From Candidatus Kapaibacterium sp. (lineage in GTDB: Bacteria > Bacteroidota > Ignavibacteria > Kapaibacteriales > UBA4661), in the NCBI GenBank assembly GCA_025455065.1, contig JALONG010000041.1:1-43338 (forward strand): 43,338 nucleotides of DNA, written 5' to 3'. Numbering within the stretch: the first letter of the stretch is position 1; every line of letters starts with the position of its first letter. This document shows positions 17,420 through 26,156 of this stretch, in pieces. The translations under genes and the position numbers were made by a program. Below the pieces are notes generated by a model. The model saw nothing but the letters and a program-made list of their open reading frames with translations, did not search any database and had not been told where the DNA came from.

Positions 17420-18103
17420 TTACGCTTGGAATCGCACCTGTTCGCGCTTTTGAATGGCAAAACGAATATGCGTGATTTTGCTGCCTTCTTTCACGGTCTG
17501 CATTGTCAGACGAAACGGCGTAGAATGGTGCAGTTGCTCTATTGGTTCTTTGATAAGACGCTTTTGGACATCGCGCCATTCCATAGCCCCAACGCCCATC
17601 ATTGCGCGGTACTGCTCGACGGGAATAAGCGGCGTAGAGCCTTCGCGCCAATAGGATTCGCAAAGTTCGTAGAGGACAAGTGCGTACTTGCTTTTGAGGC
17701 GGAGTTGGTGCGAAAGATTGATGCGGGCGTATTTGGGCGGATTATGCAGAAGTTTTCGCAAACGCGGATGATAGCTGTATGTGACCGTTCCGCCAACGAT
17801 ACTCACACCGGAAAACATCGTGCAAACGTTCCATTCTTCGCGGTTTGAATCGCTTGTGTTCAAGATATTCCACGCGACCACCGTTTCGACAAGCGCCTGC
17901 AAATCCTCCTTCAAACGCTCGTAGCTGCTGCGCGGATACTCCAACATCACCGCCAATAGCCGCAGCGAAATCGTATGCTCCTCACGAAAAAGAATATCAC
18001 TGTACGCAAACCCCAAGAGAACATTCCAGATTTTACGCTGCTGTCCGCTTATTCCGCCGGAAATCTCGACTGCGCCTGTATGTTTTATGACGCTCTCTCG
18101 CAT
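17420..18103 (-). CDS. Rep_3 (RepB/RepE-type) replication initiator-like protein
   Basis: A 227-residue soluble protein with the two-winged-helix layout of Rep_3 initiators (pi, RepE, RepA). The first domain (about 15-130) includes SGQQRKIWNVLLGFA, then a Y-x-x-L-K-x-x-L-x-x-L helix (SYERLKEDLQALVETVV). The linker shows the diagnostic LKSKYALVLYELCESYW, followed by IPVEQYRAMMGVG and a Lys/Arg-rich helix with FRLTMQTVKEGSKITHIRFAI. Such proteins bind iterons to start plasmid replication and repress their own promoter. I see no iteron array within 400 bases. It heads a run of four minus-strand genes with the RsbW-like, STAS and PP2C genes, so here it may act as a transcriptional regulator or mark an integrated plasmid. 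An 18-bp box lies 64 bases upstream. Confidence 0.85.
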   Translation of the reverse strand: MRESVIKHTGAVEISGGISGQQRKIWNVLLGFAYSDILFREEHTISLRLLAVMLEYPRSSYERLKEDLQALVETVVAWNILNTSDSNREEWNVCTMFSGVSIVGGTVTYSYHPRLRKLLHNPPKYARINLSHQLRLKSKYALVLYELCESYWREGSTPLIPVEQYRAMMGVGAMEWRDVQKRLIKEPIEQLHHSTPFRLTMQTVKEGSKITHIRFAIQKREQVRFQA

Positions 18104-18167
18104 ATGTGTTTATGCTGTTTTTCGGAAATAGCTTTGATACGAAAATACGCTGAAAACCCCTTGAAGA

Positions 18168-18185
18168 TGCTCCATTTTGCCCACA
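18168..18185 (-). promoter_or_regulatory. 18-bp intergenic box, copy C
   Basis: Third identical copy of TGCTCCATTTTGCCCACA, 64 bases before the Rep_3-like start. Unlike copies A and B it has no terminator hairpin beside it, because the gene upstream is divergent. Confidence 0.55.
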
Positions 18186-18517
18186 TTTGTAGGATAAAAT
18201 ATATTTGTGGTTAAACACAAGCACCCAATACCGCATAAACACTATATTGGTGGCGTTTTCACCTTGACCCGCCTATTGCTCATACGTGGAGATCCTCATT
18301 CCAAAGTTCATCAACTCACCCCCTCCATTCATTGATGAGGACTAGCAATTTATTGACGGATTTACGCTTTCGGTTGAAAATTTCCCTCCTCTTTATCGTG
18401 GCTTACCTAGATTGACATTGAGTTTGAAATTGAGATACAACTCTGCTTGAATACGGATATTTCACATTTACCTTTACGCAAAATCGCGCTTGATTTCATC
18501 ATTATTCACAAACTGCT
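18186..18517. other. Intergenic region between divergent operons
   Basis: With the 64-base leader of the Rep_3-like gene, about 414 bases separate the two divergent operons. TTGACA at 18412-18417 and TACAAC at 18436-18441 are 18 bases apart on the plus strand, a possible conventional sigma-70-like promoter for the hydroxylase operon about 75 bases downstream. A partial inverted repeat (TCCTCAT near 18293 and ATGAGGA near 18336) is also present. No iteron array, DnaA box cluster or small ORF was found. Confidence 0.4.
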
Positions 18518-19369
18518 ATGACTCTTCCAACTGATAATTACGCCCTGATGGGAATTATTGTGCTGACGCTTCTTGTCGCACGATACACCGCTATTTCCGG
18601 AACGTTGTTTGTTTGGTGGTACGCGCTGAAACGCGGAAATTCTTCGCGGAAAATTCAAATGAAATATCCGACAACAAAAGATTACCGGCGCGAAGCCGGG
18701 TACTCGCTTTTGACGATGTTGGTATATGCTACCTTTATTGCCCTCGTCTATATCCCGCAAGTTCGCCCATATACACGAATGTACGATTCTATCAGCGATA
18801 TGGGCGGACCGGTTTGGGGTTGGCTATATTGGGTTTTGTCTATTGTATTGATGCTTTTGCTGCACGATTTGTACTTTTATTGGATGCACAGAGCCGTTCA
18901 TCATAAAAAAATTTACCCCTTTGTCCACAAAGTGCATCACCTTTCGCACAATCCTACACCGCTTGCTGCCTTCGCTTTTCACCCGCTCGAAGCCTTTACG
19001 GAATTTTTAATTTTGCCGATTGTTGCCTTCATCATACCTCATACTACAAGTGCTATTGCGGTATGGATGTTTTTCATGTCTCTTTCCAATGCGTACGGAC
19101 ATTTGGGTTTTGAATTTTATCCGAAAGGCTTTAATAATCACCCCATCGGACGCTGGATTAACACATCGGTCAGCCACAATATGCACCATCAATTTGCGCA
19201 GCAAAATTATGGCTTATATACGCTTATTTGGGACAGACTTTTTGGTACCGTTCACTCGAAATATGATGAAACCTACAATGAGGTTACTTCAAGGTATCAT
19301 TCTGAAGGTACAAATGCCGTAACTCCCGTAAGCACAGCGATTTCCACTCCTCCTTTGTTTCATCAATAA
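18518..19369 (+). CDS. Fatty acid hydroxylase/sterol desaturase family membrane enzyme
   Basis: A 283-residue integral membrane di-iron enzyme. The three histidine clusters are in place: HDLYFYWMHRAVHH (His 116, 124, 128, 129), HKVHHLSHNPTP (His 137, 140, 141, 144) and SHNMHHQF (His 220, 223, 224), with the additional conserved H-x-G in NAYGHLGFE. Hydrophobic stretches at about 10-35, 62-80, 100-118 and 160-190 suit four membrane segments. The end, YGLYTLIWDRLFGTVH, is the usual family C-terminus. Members hydroxylate or desaturate lipids such as sterols, carotenoids or sphingolipid chains; the substrate here is not determinable. It opens a tightly spaced plus-strand operon, with only two bases to the next gene. 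Confidence 0.94.
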   Translation: MTLPTDNYALMGIIVLTLLVARYTAISGTLFVWWYALKRGNSSRKIQMKYPTTKDYRREAGYSLLTMLVYATFIALVYIPQVRPYTRMYDSISDMGGPVWGWLYWVLSIVLMLLLHDLYFYWMHRAVHHKKIYPFVHKVHHLSHNPTPLAAFAFHPLEAFTEFLILPIVAFIIPHTTSAIAVWMFFMSLSNAYGHLGFEFYPKGFNNHPIGRWINTSVSHNMHHQFAQQNYGLYTLIWDRLFGTVHSKYDETYNEVTSRYHSEGTNAVTPVSTAISTPPLFHQ

Positions 19370-19371
19370 TT

Positions 19372-20145
19372 ATGCGTATTCAAACAATCTCCTCCGCGTT
19401 GAGAATCTCCGCGTTGAGAAGAAACGCTGTATCCCTCAAAACCGTTGTATTAGCGGTACAAACGCTCATTCTCATCTTCTGCTATTGTTCGGTATTCGCT
19501 CAGGTGCATACCAATCACAAGGCTACGCTAACCATTGACGGCAAACAACTCTACTCTTCAAGCATACAATTTTCCCGACAGGGCGATACAACTCGCCGTT
19601 TGACAGCATACTTCGACCATACTCAACGCCTTGTACGCGCAGAAACGACGCTATTTCGTGAAAAACCCCTTGCGCTGTATTCCAACATCATTGATGATTA
19701 TCGTAATGGTGAGCATATTCGCCTGACAGCATCGGGAAACTCCTACACCATTCAACGGCGGAAAAAATCTGATGCAGCCCTCGAAGAAAAAACAATGACC
19801 GCAGAAAATGCTATTGTTGGTGCGCTTTTGGGTGAACGAGTTGCTCAAGCAGTTCCACAAATCATACGCGGCGAAGAAGTTCAATTTCCGCTTGCCATTC
19901 CGTACTTGGGAATAAGTACAACGATGAAACTGGTTAAAACAGGCACGGAAACTATCAAAGGAAAAGGGTGCATCATTGCAAAACTGGAAGCCTCGAACTT
20001 CCTTTTGCGTGCTGTGGTAGGCGAAGCCTCGTATTTCGCCTTTGAGCAATCCAAACCTTATCGGCTCATCCGTTATACCGGGCTTTTAGGTATTCCTTCC
20101 CCTGAAGGCAGCCAACAAAGCGGCATTGCGGACACCCATTATTAA
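19372..20145 (+). CDS. Secreted protein of unknown function
   Basis: A 257-residue protein not assigned to a family. A long N-terminus (about 1-42) ends in a hydrophobic stretch, TVVLAVQTLILIFCYCSVFAQ, read as a signal peptide; a 15-bp duplication at 19392-19421 produces the repeat SALRISALR before it. The mature part is beta-rich with alternating residues (KATLTIDGKQLYSSSIQF; HIRLTASGNSYTIQRRKK), resembling the DUF3108-like or LolA-like half-barrels of periplasmic lipid-binding proteins, but that is only an impression. It starts two bases after the hydroxylase stop, so translational coupling is likely, and a function linked to the lipid made by that enzyme is a reasonable guess. Confidence 0.8.
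   Translation: MRIQTISSALRISALRRNAVSLKTVVLAVQTLILIFCYCSVFAQVHTNHKATLTIDGKQLYSSSIQFSRQGDTTRRLTAYFDHTQRLVRAETTLFREKPLALYSNIIDDYRNGEHIRLTASGNSYTIQRRKKSDAALEEKTMTAENAIVGALLGERVAQAVPQIIRGEEVQFPLAIPYLGISTTMKLVKTGTETIKGKGCIIAKLEASNFLLRAVVGEASYFAFEQSKPYRLIRYTGLLGIPSPEGSQQSGIADTHY
19392..19421 (+). repeat. Two-unit 15-bp tandem duplication
   Basis: CTCCGCGTTGAGAAT and CTCCGCGTTGAGAAG are adjacent. The duplication is in frame and lengthens the region just before the signal peptide core by five residues. Confidence 0.85.
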
Positions 20146-20188
20146 AATTCACGTTTTATTATCACCTTCATTTTTCCCAAAACGTACT

Positions 20189-21406
20189 ATGAAAAATTCA
20201 CACATTTCTACCGGACTTGCAAGTTTTCTCGCAAGTATTATCGTTGCAAGTACGCTCTACCTGACAGCTTGCAACACTACACCAACAACTCCGCCGGAAA
20301 CCAATATCAGTGATTCTACCGACGTTGGTGTAACACATTTGGAATTTGGAGAAACATTAAGCAGTTTGCCGCTTCAAATTACCGTTCCCAATGCTTCTGA
20401 CCGTTGGACGTTGCAACGTCGCCGCGCTTCACCTTGGCTGTCTATTGATGCAGAGCAAGGTTCAGGCTCACGACAACTCACCGTTTCGATAGACCGGAGC
20501 AAACTTCCCCCGGGAATTTCCCGTGATACGCTTGTGATTCGCGGCTTACGCTCATTGACTACGGCTTCAAAAAATGGCGCACAACTTACGGCAGATACGG
20601 CAAAAACGATTGCTATTTCCGTTACTAATCCCGGAACTGCGCAAGCAATGGTACAAAGTGCCGCACAAATTCTTCAGCAGCAACTTTCCTCCGTTCTTTC
20701 CGGCATGACACTTCCAACTCGCGTAGATACTACGATTTCTATGGTTGGCTCGTTTGCCCTGACTTCTCCCTCCGGCACCACAAGCTATTCAAGTATGGGT
20801 GCATTCGTCGTTGGAACAAATTTTCTGGCAGATGTCGGCTCTGCAATTCAACTCACAGGCAAAACAGGCGGCACAGCCATTTCGATGGCAAAACGCGGAT
20901 TGTCGTACACAAGTTCCCGTTCAGGCACAACCGTTTCCGGCAGTATTTATGCGCCCTCTAGCGTTGTTATTGTTCCGCGCAATATTACCTTTGACGGCAC
21001 AACACCGCATACATTCACTGTCCCGGCAAGCAGCGGATTTGCAGGGTTCACGGACAATGTTATTTCTGCTGCTCCCATTGCACTCAATTCCGCGCCAACA
21101 AGTGTTGCTCAAAGTCGCAGCTTAACTTTGACATGGCAACCAACCGCCCAAGCCGATGACAGCGTGTTTGTGGTGCTGACCTTAGCCGCAGATTCCATTC
21201 CTCGCGCCGTTCCGACTATTGCCGATGATAATGCAGGCACAGTAACAATCGCCCAACAAACACTCGCAACACTCTTAGGCGGCAAAACAGGCACAGGAAC
21301 GCTTTCCGTTGTCCGTTTCCGCTACAAAATTGTTCGCTCTTCCGCTCCCGCACGAGGTTTACTCTCAGAGGCACAGCGCAGCTACACAGTAACAATCACT
21401 CAATAA
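20189..21406 (+). CDS. Lipoprotein with BACON-like N-terminal domain
   Basis: A 405-residue predicted lipoprotein. The ATG at 20189 is chosen because it gives a type II signal peptide (MKNSHISTGLASFLASIIV..., lipobox LTAC). After a Thr/Pro linker, residues about 45-130 look like a BACON/Ig-like domain: LEFGETLSSLPLQITV, WTLQRRRASPWLSID, GSGSRQLTVSIDRSKLPPG and SRDTLVIRG follow the order W-L-x-V, G-S-x-x-x-x-V-x-V, R-x-x-x-I found in BACON repeats. The rest is Ser/Thr/Ala-rich beta-sheet protein with no recognised family. Such domains usually tether to carbohydrate or mucin-like ligands. It lies 43 bases after the secreted protein gene and 19 before the LytS-type kinase gene. Confidence 0.8.
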   Translation: MKNSHISTGLASFLASIIVASTLYLTACNTTPTTPPETNISDSTDVGVTHLEFGETLSSLPLQITVPNASDRWTLQRRRASPWLSIDAEQGSGSRQLTVSIDRSKLPPGISRDTLVIRGLRSLTTASKNGAQLTADTAKTIAISVTNPGTAQAMVQSAAQILQQQLSSVLSGMTLPTRVDTTISMVGSFALTSPSGTTSYSSMGAFVVGTNFLADVGSAIQLTGKTGGTAISMAKRGLSYTSSRSGTTVSGSIYAPSSVVIVPRNITFDGTTPHTFTVPASSGFAGFTDNVISAAPIALNSAPTSVAQSRSLTLTWQPTAQADDSVFVVLTLAADSIPRAVPTIADDNAGTVTIAQQTLATLLGGKTGTGTLSVVRFRYKIVRSSAPARGLLSEAQRSYTVTITQ

Positions 21407-21425
21407 TTTTCTTCAAGCAAAAACG

Positions 21426-22478
21426 ATGAACAACCCTGCACACCATAGCCCAAAGCAACAATCCACAACGTGGCACACTATTCTTGTGCATTCTTCAATG
21501 TGGTTCATTGTTGTAGCAGGAGTCATCGGGGTGCAGTTTATCAATGGTGCATACCCACGCCTCATCCGCACTGTGCTGGCGTTGGTATGCATTATTGGTG
21601 GATATTATCTGAATGCGGAAATCTTGGTGGAACGCTTTTTTGAAAAGCACCTGTATCTGCGGTATTGCGCTATTGTTGTTGTTTGCATTATTTCCGCCAT
21701 TACGCTTAATTTCACGGCAGAGATGGTATTTGCACAGGGGGAAATCATCAATAAATTCTTTATTGAGCAGCGCCGCTACTTTGCTGCGCTGATTTCCATG
21801 TCGCTTATTATCACGCTTGTCGGGTTGGTCAGTACCACGCAGCGCACAAGCCGACGGCGCGAGAGCGAAGCGCAGGAACTGCTCACAAAGCACAAAGAAG
21901 CAGAATTACTTTTTTTGCGTTCGCAAATCAATCCGCATTTTCTTTTCAATACGCTCAATAATATTTATTCACTTGCCATCTCGCAATCGCCGCAAACAGC
22001 ACCAATGCTGATGCGGCTTTCCAAACTTTTGCGGTACAGTATTTATTCCACTCAAAAACAGATAGTGCCTTTAATTGAAGAAATCAACGAAATACAAGAA
22101 TTGCTTTCACTCTTCCAACTTCGCAGCGAAGAACCGATGAAGATAGAGTTTACGACGGAAGGAAGTATTATCGGACAATGTATAGAACCGATGATACTTT
22201 TTTCACTCGTGGAAAATTGCCTCAAACATAGCGACATCACGCATAATCCTAAAAGTTTTATTGCTATCAATCTTGCTGTTCAAAACGATATTCTCTATTT
22301 TACCACACGCAATTCCAAAGACCCGACAAATACGCAGAAAGACGGTGTTGGCGGCGTTGGTTTGCACAATATTCGACAGCGTTTAGCACTCAAATATGGA
22401 AAAAATGCTGCTTTGATTACAAATGACACGGAACGTGAATTTGAAGTTGTATTAACCCTACCAATTCAAACAGCGTAA
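21426..22478 (+). CDS. LytS/YehU-type sensor histidine kinase
   Basis: A 350-residue membrane kinase of the His_kinase (PF06580) class. Four hydrophobic segments occupy about residues 18-36, 44-66, 79-98 and 118-138. The kinase part has the family signature LLFLRSQINPHFLFNTLNNIYSL, where His of NPHFLFN is the autophosphorylated residue. The ATPase part has LVENCLKHS (N-box) and GGVGLHNIRQRL (G box). There is no periplasmic sensor domain of size, so the membrane part itself probably senses. The response regulator lies 35 bases downstream, giving a complete two-component pair. The 5TM Lyt domain of LytS is absent, so the short four-segment type typical of Bacteroidota is the better comparison. 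Confidence 0.94.
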   Translation: MNNPAHHSPKQQSTTWHTILVHSSMWFIVVAGVIGVQFINGAYPRLIRTVLALVCIIGGYYLNAEILVERFFEKHLYLRYCAIVVVCIISAITLNFTAEMVFAQGEIINKFFIEQRRYFAALISMSLIITLVGLVSTTQRTSRRRESEAQELLTKHKEAELLFLRSQINPHFLFNTLNNIYSLAISQSPQTAPMLMRLSKLLRYSIYSTQKQIVPLIEEINEIQELLSLFQLRSEEPMKIEFTTEGSIIGQCIEPMILFSLVENCLKHSDITHNPKSFIAINLAVQNDILYFTTRNSKDPTNTQKDGVGGVGLHNIRQRLALKYGKNAALITNDTEREFEVVLTLPIQTA

Positions 22479-22513
22479 CAAAGCCTTTCCCACCAACAAT
22501 CAGCCGTAATGTT

Positions 22514-23251
22514 ATGAATATTCTGCTTCTTGACGATGAATATCTTGCACTCAATCTTTTAGAAACATACATCCGACGGCTTGTAGAGGAAGGGCGCGAT
22601 ATACGACTTGTGGATAAAGTAAAACACCCCTTAAAGGCGCTCGAAATCTTGGAGCAAGAGCATATTGATATTTTATTTTTGGATATTCAAATGCCGAATC
22701 TAAGCGGCATTGCGTTCCTGAAAAACATCCATATTGACCCCGTTACTGTTTTTACCACAGCGTATAGCGAGCACGCAATCGAAGCATTTGATTTGAATGT
22801 GGTTGATTATTTGGTGAAACCAATAGCCTTTGAGCGCTTTGTGCAGGCTCTTCATAAAGCCACTAATGCTGTTTTGGCAAAACAGAAAAAAATTGAGCCT
22901 GTCAGTTCCGCGCCTACTTCGCTCTCCACGTCTGCGGCATCAGGCTTTATCAGTGTTGTAGCCGATGGTAAGTTCATAAAAATTGCCTTAGCCGATATTC
23001 TTTTTTGCGAAGCTGCTAAAGAGTATGTCATTTTGCATACACTTCAAGGCAACATTATGACGCTGGAACGCATGAAACGAATGGAAGAATTGCTGCCCAC
23101 GCCTGAATTTGTGCGCGTTCATCGCTCGTATATTGTCGCTTCCGATAAAGTCAAATCACTGGAAGGCTCAATGTTGAACGTTGCAGGGCAGATGATTCCT
23201 GTGAGCCGCGAACTTCGTGAACAAATTATTGCGAAAATTTTCCGCGCATAA
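22514..23251 (+). CDS. LytTR-family DNA-binding response regulator
   Basis: A 245-residue response regulator. The receiver domain (1-120) has the acidic pair in LLLDDEY (Asp 7, Asp 8), phosphoacceptor Asp 57 in ILFLDIQMPNLSG, Thr in VFTTAYSEHA and Lys in VVDYLVKPI. A Ser/Ala/Pro linker (about 125-145) leads to a LytTR DNA-binding domain (about 146-245) with DILFCEAAKEYVILHT, the FVRVHRSYIV element and the end IPVSRELREQII, all typical. It is the partner of the LytS-type kinase upstream and the last gene of the plus-strand operon. Its target promoters cannot be told from this window; autoregulation of the operon is likely but no direct-repeat LytTR site was identified. Confidence 0.95.
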   Translation: MNILLLDDEYLALNLLETYIRRLVEEGRDIRLVDKVKHPLKALEILEQEHIDILFLDIQMPNLSGIAFLKNIHIDPVTVFTTAYSEHAIEAFDLNVVDYLVKPIAFERFVQALHKATNAVLAKQKKIEPVSSAPTSLSTSAASGFISVVADGKFIKIALADILFCEAAKEYVILHTLQGNIMTLERMKRMEELLPTPEFVRVHRSYIVASDKVKSLEGSMLNVAGQMIPVSRELREQIIAKIFRA

Positions 23252-23304
23252 ATTCCCGCTAGCAACTGCCATTACTGCTCTTGACCATATATTTTGCCCC
23301 TTGC

Positions 23305-26001
23305 TCAAAACGGCAAACTACACGTTATCGAAAACCCAAAATTATTCCCCGGAAGCACGTTTTTACCCAATCCCCAGAGCAAATCCACGCGGAAATTCAG
23401 GAAATCCGAAATAAATGACGGGATACGAGAAATACCCAAACCCACTTCCGCATGAATACCGTCCGACGGTGAGAATGCTTGCTCGCCGTATTCTCCCACT
23501 CTTGGAACAGGCATTGTTCCTTGTTGGCGATACTGCCCCGCACTTGCAAGTAGCACAAAATCTATGCCGCGCCCTTTCCACGTGGGAAGATTGAGCAAAC
23601 GCCACAGCATATCGGAACAATTATGCTCCGCGTGCAACGCCCAATACTCCGTGCCTGCAAGCCCGTTCACGGGCAACGTAGCAAAATCAAACGCCCGTCC
23701 GGCAACCGCCAAACGGCGAAAAGCGATGAACTGCTCCTGCAAAGGCGCATTGGCACTTGCGTAGCCGACATTTGCCGTTAAACGCAAAAACATCGGTGCA
23801 TAGCCTGTGTAAAAGGTAGGTTGCAGAAATTCCGCCCGTGCTTCGACAGAGCCAAAGACCGCATTATTACTGGCATTGCGCCCCAAACGCCCCATAATTC
23901 TTCCGCTTAGTGTTGTTTGCGGGTCATCCATAAACGACGCGGTAGCGAGAAACAACGTGCTTGTCGGCATATTCCACGCTGCTTCTGCCTGCAAAACCTG
24001 ATAGGAGCTTGCTTCTGCGGGAATGTTCACGCGCTCGTTTGTCCACACAAGCGGTAAATTCGTTATGCCATACTGCTGCGCCCCCAAAGCCGCTTCAAAT
24101 CTACCACTATTGACCGTCAGTGAAGTTCCGAAGCCCTCTTGACGGTAATAATCCAGAAAATGCTGGTACAAAATGTTGCCAAAGGGCAGACGATTAAAGC
24201 GTTCTCCCAGAAAACGGCGTTGTTGCAGGCTATTCATCTGCGAAAAAATCTCACCCGTCAGCGACAATACACCGGCATCCCACTTTGCCAAATCCAAACG
24301 CAAGGCTGCATCGCCAAAAAATTTTCCGTAATGCAAATTCATCACGCCCGCAGCCAGTAACGAAGCGCCAAAGGTGTCGTTTTCGCCCGGTGCTTCCCAT
24401 TGCACCAGCGCCTGTGCGCCGTAAAGCCAGCCCGTAACGCGGGTTTGATTGAAAGCGGGAAGCAAACTCACAACGGCATTACTTGCCAAACGAAATTCCA
24501 CCAAAGCGAAGGGATTCACACGCCCGGGACGCGGTTTGGAGGTATCACGCGGCATGGCTTTCATCACGCTATCCACAACGCGGTATGTTTCCTGCTCTTC
24601 GGCAGTAAGTTCGGTGAGAGCATTATTGTTCCAAAAGTTGCTATCAACAGAATCCGCTCCCGGAGCCACTTCCACAAGACCAAGTTCGTTATCCGACGTA
24701 ATTTTTGCTTGAGCGTTTGTGCTTTGAGGATTGGGGCTTGGTGCGTTGGGGCTTGGTGCAGGTTTGATGCTCCTTCTGCCGCCTGACGAAGAGCCGAAAC
24801 GTACCCCGAAGGATTGCGAACTTTGTGTGCGGTCGCTTGCTTTCACGGTTGCTTTTGCAGGAGCGAAGTTCGCCGGAAGTGCCGAATTTACGTCCAATTC
24901 GCTGACGATACTTTTGGTTTTCAGCGATAAACCCACTTCCGCTACACCTGAAAGCACTTCAACATTAAACCGATACGCGCCTTCCAGCAAGGTGGGAAGC
25001 CATACCTCAGCCTCTTCCCCCGAACCGCTTTTGTTATTGAAACGTTCAAATTTTTGAAAAAACGACACACGGTCGAGATATTTTATCGCGGTCTTGGTAG
25101 TCGGAGAAGCGCTTATTTGCACGATGGAGTAATTGCCGTCAATAATCTGCACCGCACCTTCAAAGCCCGGAAACACCTCTGAATATGGCTTAAAACCTAT
25201 CACATAGACTATGCGGTCGCCGAATTGTTTGCGCTCTTGTACCCAGAAATTATAGCTGTCAAGCGCCTTTGCGCCAAGCGGCGTAACAAGGCGCGTCCCG
25301 TTCAAATTCATCTGTTCGTCGGAAAAATCGAAAAATTCATCTAAAATGAGCGTGTTTGCATCGGCAGGAACATTCGCCGTTTGGCGACGTTGGAGAATAG
25401 TTTTTCGGGAATAAACCGTCGGTGTGTACTGCTTTTGCACACGAGAATAAGTCTCTAATTGGACGTTTTTCATCTGTTCCAAGCGGGTTTTCATTTCTTT
25501 GCTCAGAAGCATCGGCAGAAGTTTCGGCACTGCAATTTCCATTGTGGTTTTGGAATAGACTAAACCCGTTGTAGAGCGCACTTTTGCGCGGTTCGCGTCC
25601 TTTTGTTGAATGGCGCGGCGAACAATCTCTTTTGCGGAGACTTCCGCAACAACATCCACCGCACCAAGTTTGACCGTCGCGGGAAGAAGTTCGATGCGAA
25701 GCGGCTTTGCGGCTACATCCGCGTCCAGCGCTATTTCTTGTGCTTCAAATCCAAGCGAGCGCACAAGCGCTTTGTAGCTACCTTTGGGGAGCGGCAAACG
25801 GAATTTCCCGTTTTTGTCGGTGTAGGTGCCGCGATTCATGCCCTGAACCCGCACCGATGCTGCATTCACCGGCTCACCCGATTGTTTATCAACAACCGTT
25901 CCTTCGATGAGCATGAGATTTTGTGCGGGTTCTTGGGCAACCACAGCACAGGTGCAAGATTGCAGAAGAAAAAAGCAGATTACGACAAAAAACCGTTGCA
26001 T
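23305..26001 (-). CDS. DUF5686 and carboxypeptidase-regulatory-like outer-membrane protein
   Basis: An 898-residue exported outer-membrane protein. The ATG at 26001 gives a signal peptide (MQRFFVVICFFLLQSCTCA..., cut near VVAQ). Residues about 32-110 are a CarboxypepD_reg-like beta sandwich (IEGTVVDKQSGEPVNAASVRV; GTYTDKNGKFRLPLPKGSYKALVRSLGF). The remainder fits DUF5686, beginning DVVAEVSAKEIVRRAIQQK and ending in a beta-barrel of outer-membrane type with a terminal Phe (NNFGFSITCSLPF). A low-complexity region near residue 425 carries a 15-bp duplication at 24731-24760, giving PSPNAPSPNP. The protein has the layout of a TonB-dependent-like receptor without a plug domain; its ligand is unknown. 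It converges with the LytTR gene, 53 bases apart, with no clear terminator between. Confidence 0.93.
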   Translation of the reverse strand: MQRFFVVICFFLLQSCTCAVVAQEPAQNLMLIEGTVVDKQSGEPVNAASVRVQGMNRGTYTDKNGKFRLPLPKGSYKALVRSLGFEAQEIALDADVAAKPLRIELLPATVKLGAVDVVAEVSAKEIVRRAIQQKDANRAKVRSTTGLVYSKTTMEIAVPKLLPMLLSKEMKTRLEQMKNVQLETYSRVQKQYTPTVYSRKTILQRRQTANVPADANTLILDEFFDFSDEQMNLNGTRLVTPLGAKALDSYNFWVQERKQFGDRIVYVIGFKPYSEVFPGFEGAVQIIDGNYSIVQISASPTTKTAIKYLDRVSFFQKFERFNNKSGSGEEAEVWLPTLLEGAYRFNVEVLSGVAEVGLSLKTKSIVSELDVNSALPANFAPAKATVKASDRTQSSQSFGVRFGSSSGGRRSIKPAPSPNAPSPNPQSTNAQAKITSDNELGLVEVAPGADSVDSNFWNNNALTELTAEEQETYRVVDSVMKAMPRDTSKPRPGRVNPFALVEFRLASNAVVSLLPAFNQTRVTGWLYGAQALVQWEAPGENDTFGASLLAAGVMNLHYGKFFGDAALRLDLAKWDAGVLSLTGEIFSQMNSLQQRRFLGERFNRLPFGNILYQHFLDYYRQEGFGTSLTVNSGRFEAALGAQQYGITNLPLVWTNERVNIPAEASSYQVLQAEAAWNMPTSTLFLATASFMDDPQTTLSGRIMGRLGRNASNNAVFGSVEARAEFLQPTFYTGYAPMFLRLTANVGYASANAPLQEQFIAFRRLAVAGRAFDFATLPVNGLAGTEYWALHAEHNCSDMLWRLLNLPTWKGRGIDFVLLASAGQYRQQGTMPVPRVGEYGEQAFSPSDGIHAEVGLGISRIPSFISDFLNFRVDLLWGLGKNVLPGNNFGFSITCSLPF
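24731..24760 (-). repeat. Two-unit 15-bp tandem duplication in the DUF5686 gene
   Basis: TTGGGGCTTGGTGCG and TTGGGGCTTGGTGCA are adjacent and in frame. They encode a Pro-Ser-Pro-Asn repeat in a disordered linker. Confidence 0.85.
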
Positions 26002-26156
26002 GGGAGACGTGCTGGAAAAGCTCATAAATACTGGGTTTGAGGGTAGAATCTAAAAACGTGTTATTTCAAAGGTGTTGCCGGGTACATGACACTTTACTGA
26101 CAATGATGGCAATTTGCACAGACAGGAGTTTCTTTGTCATGATTGACTTGGTACAC

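Noticed and set aside
18186-18517. Origin of replication beside the Rep_3-like gene
   Set aside because: No iteron array, AT-rich unwinding stretch with DnaA boxes, or partition genes could be found; only one copy of the 18-bp box is present.
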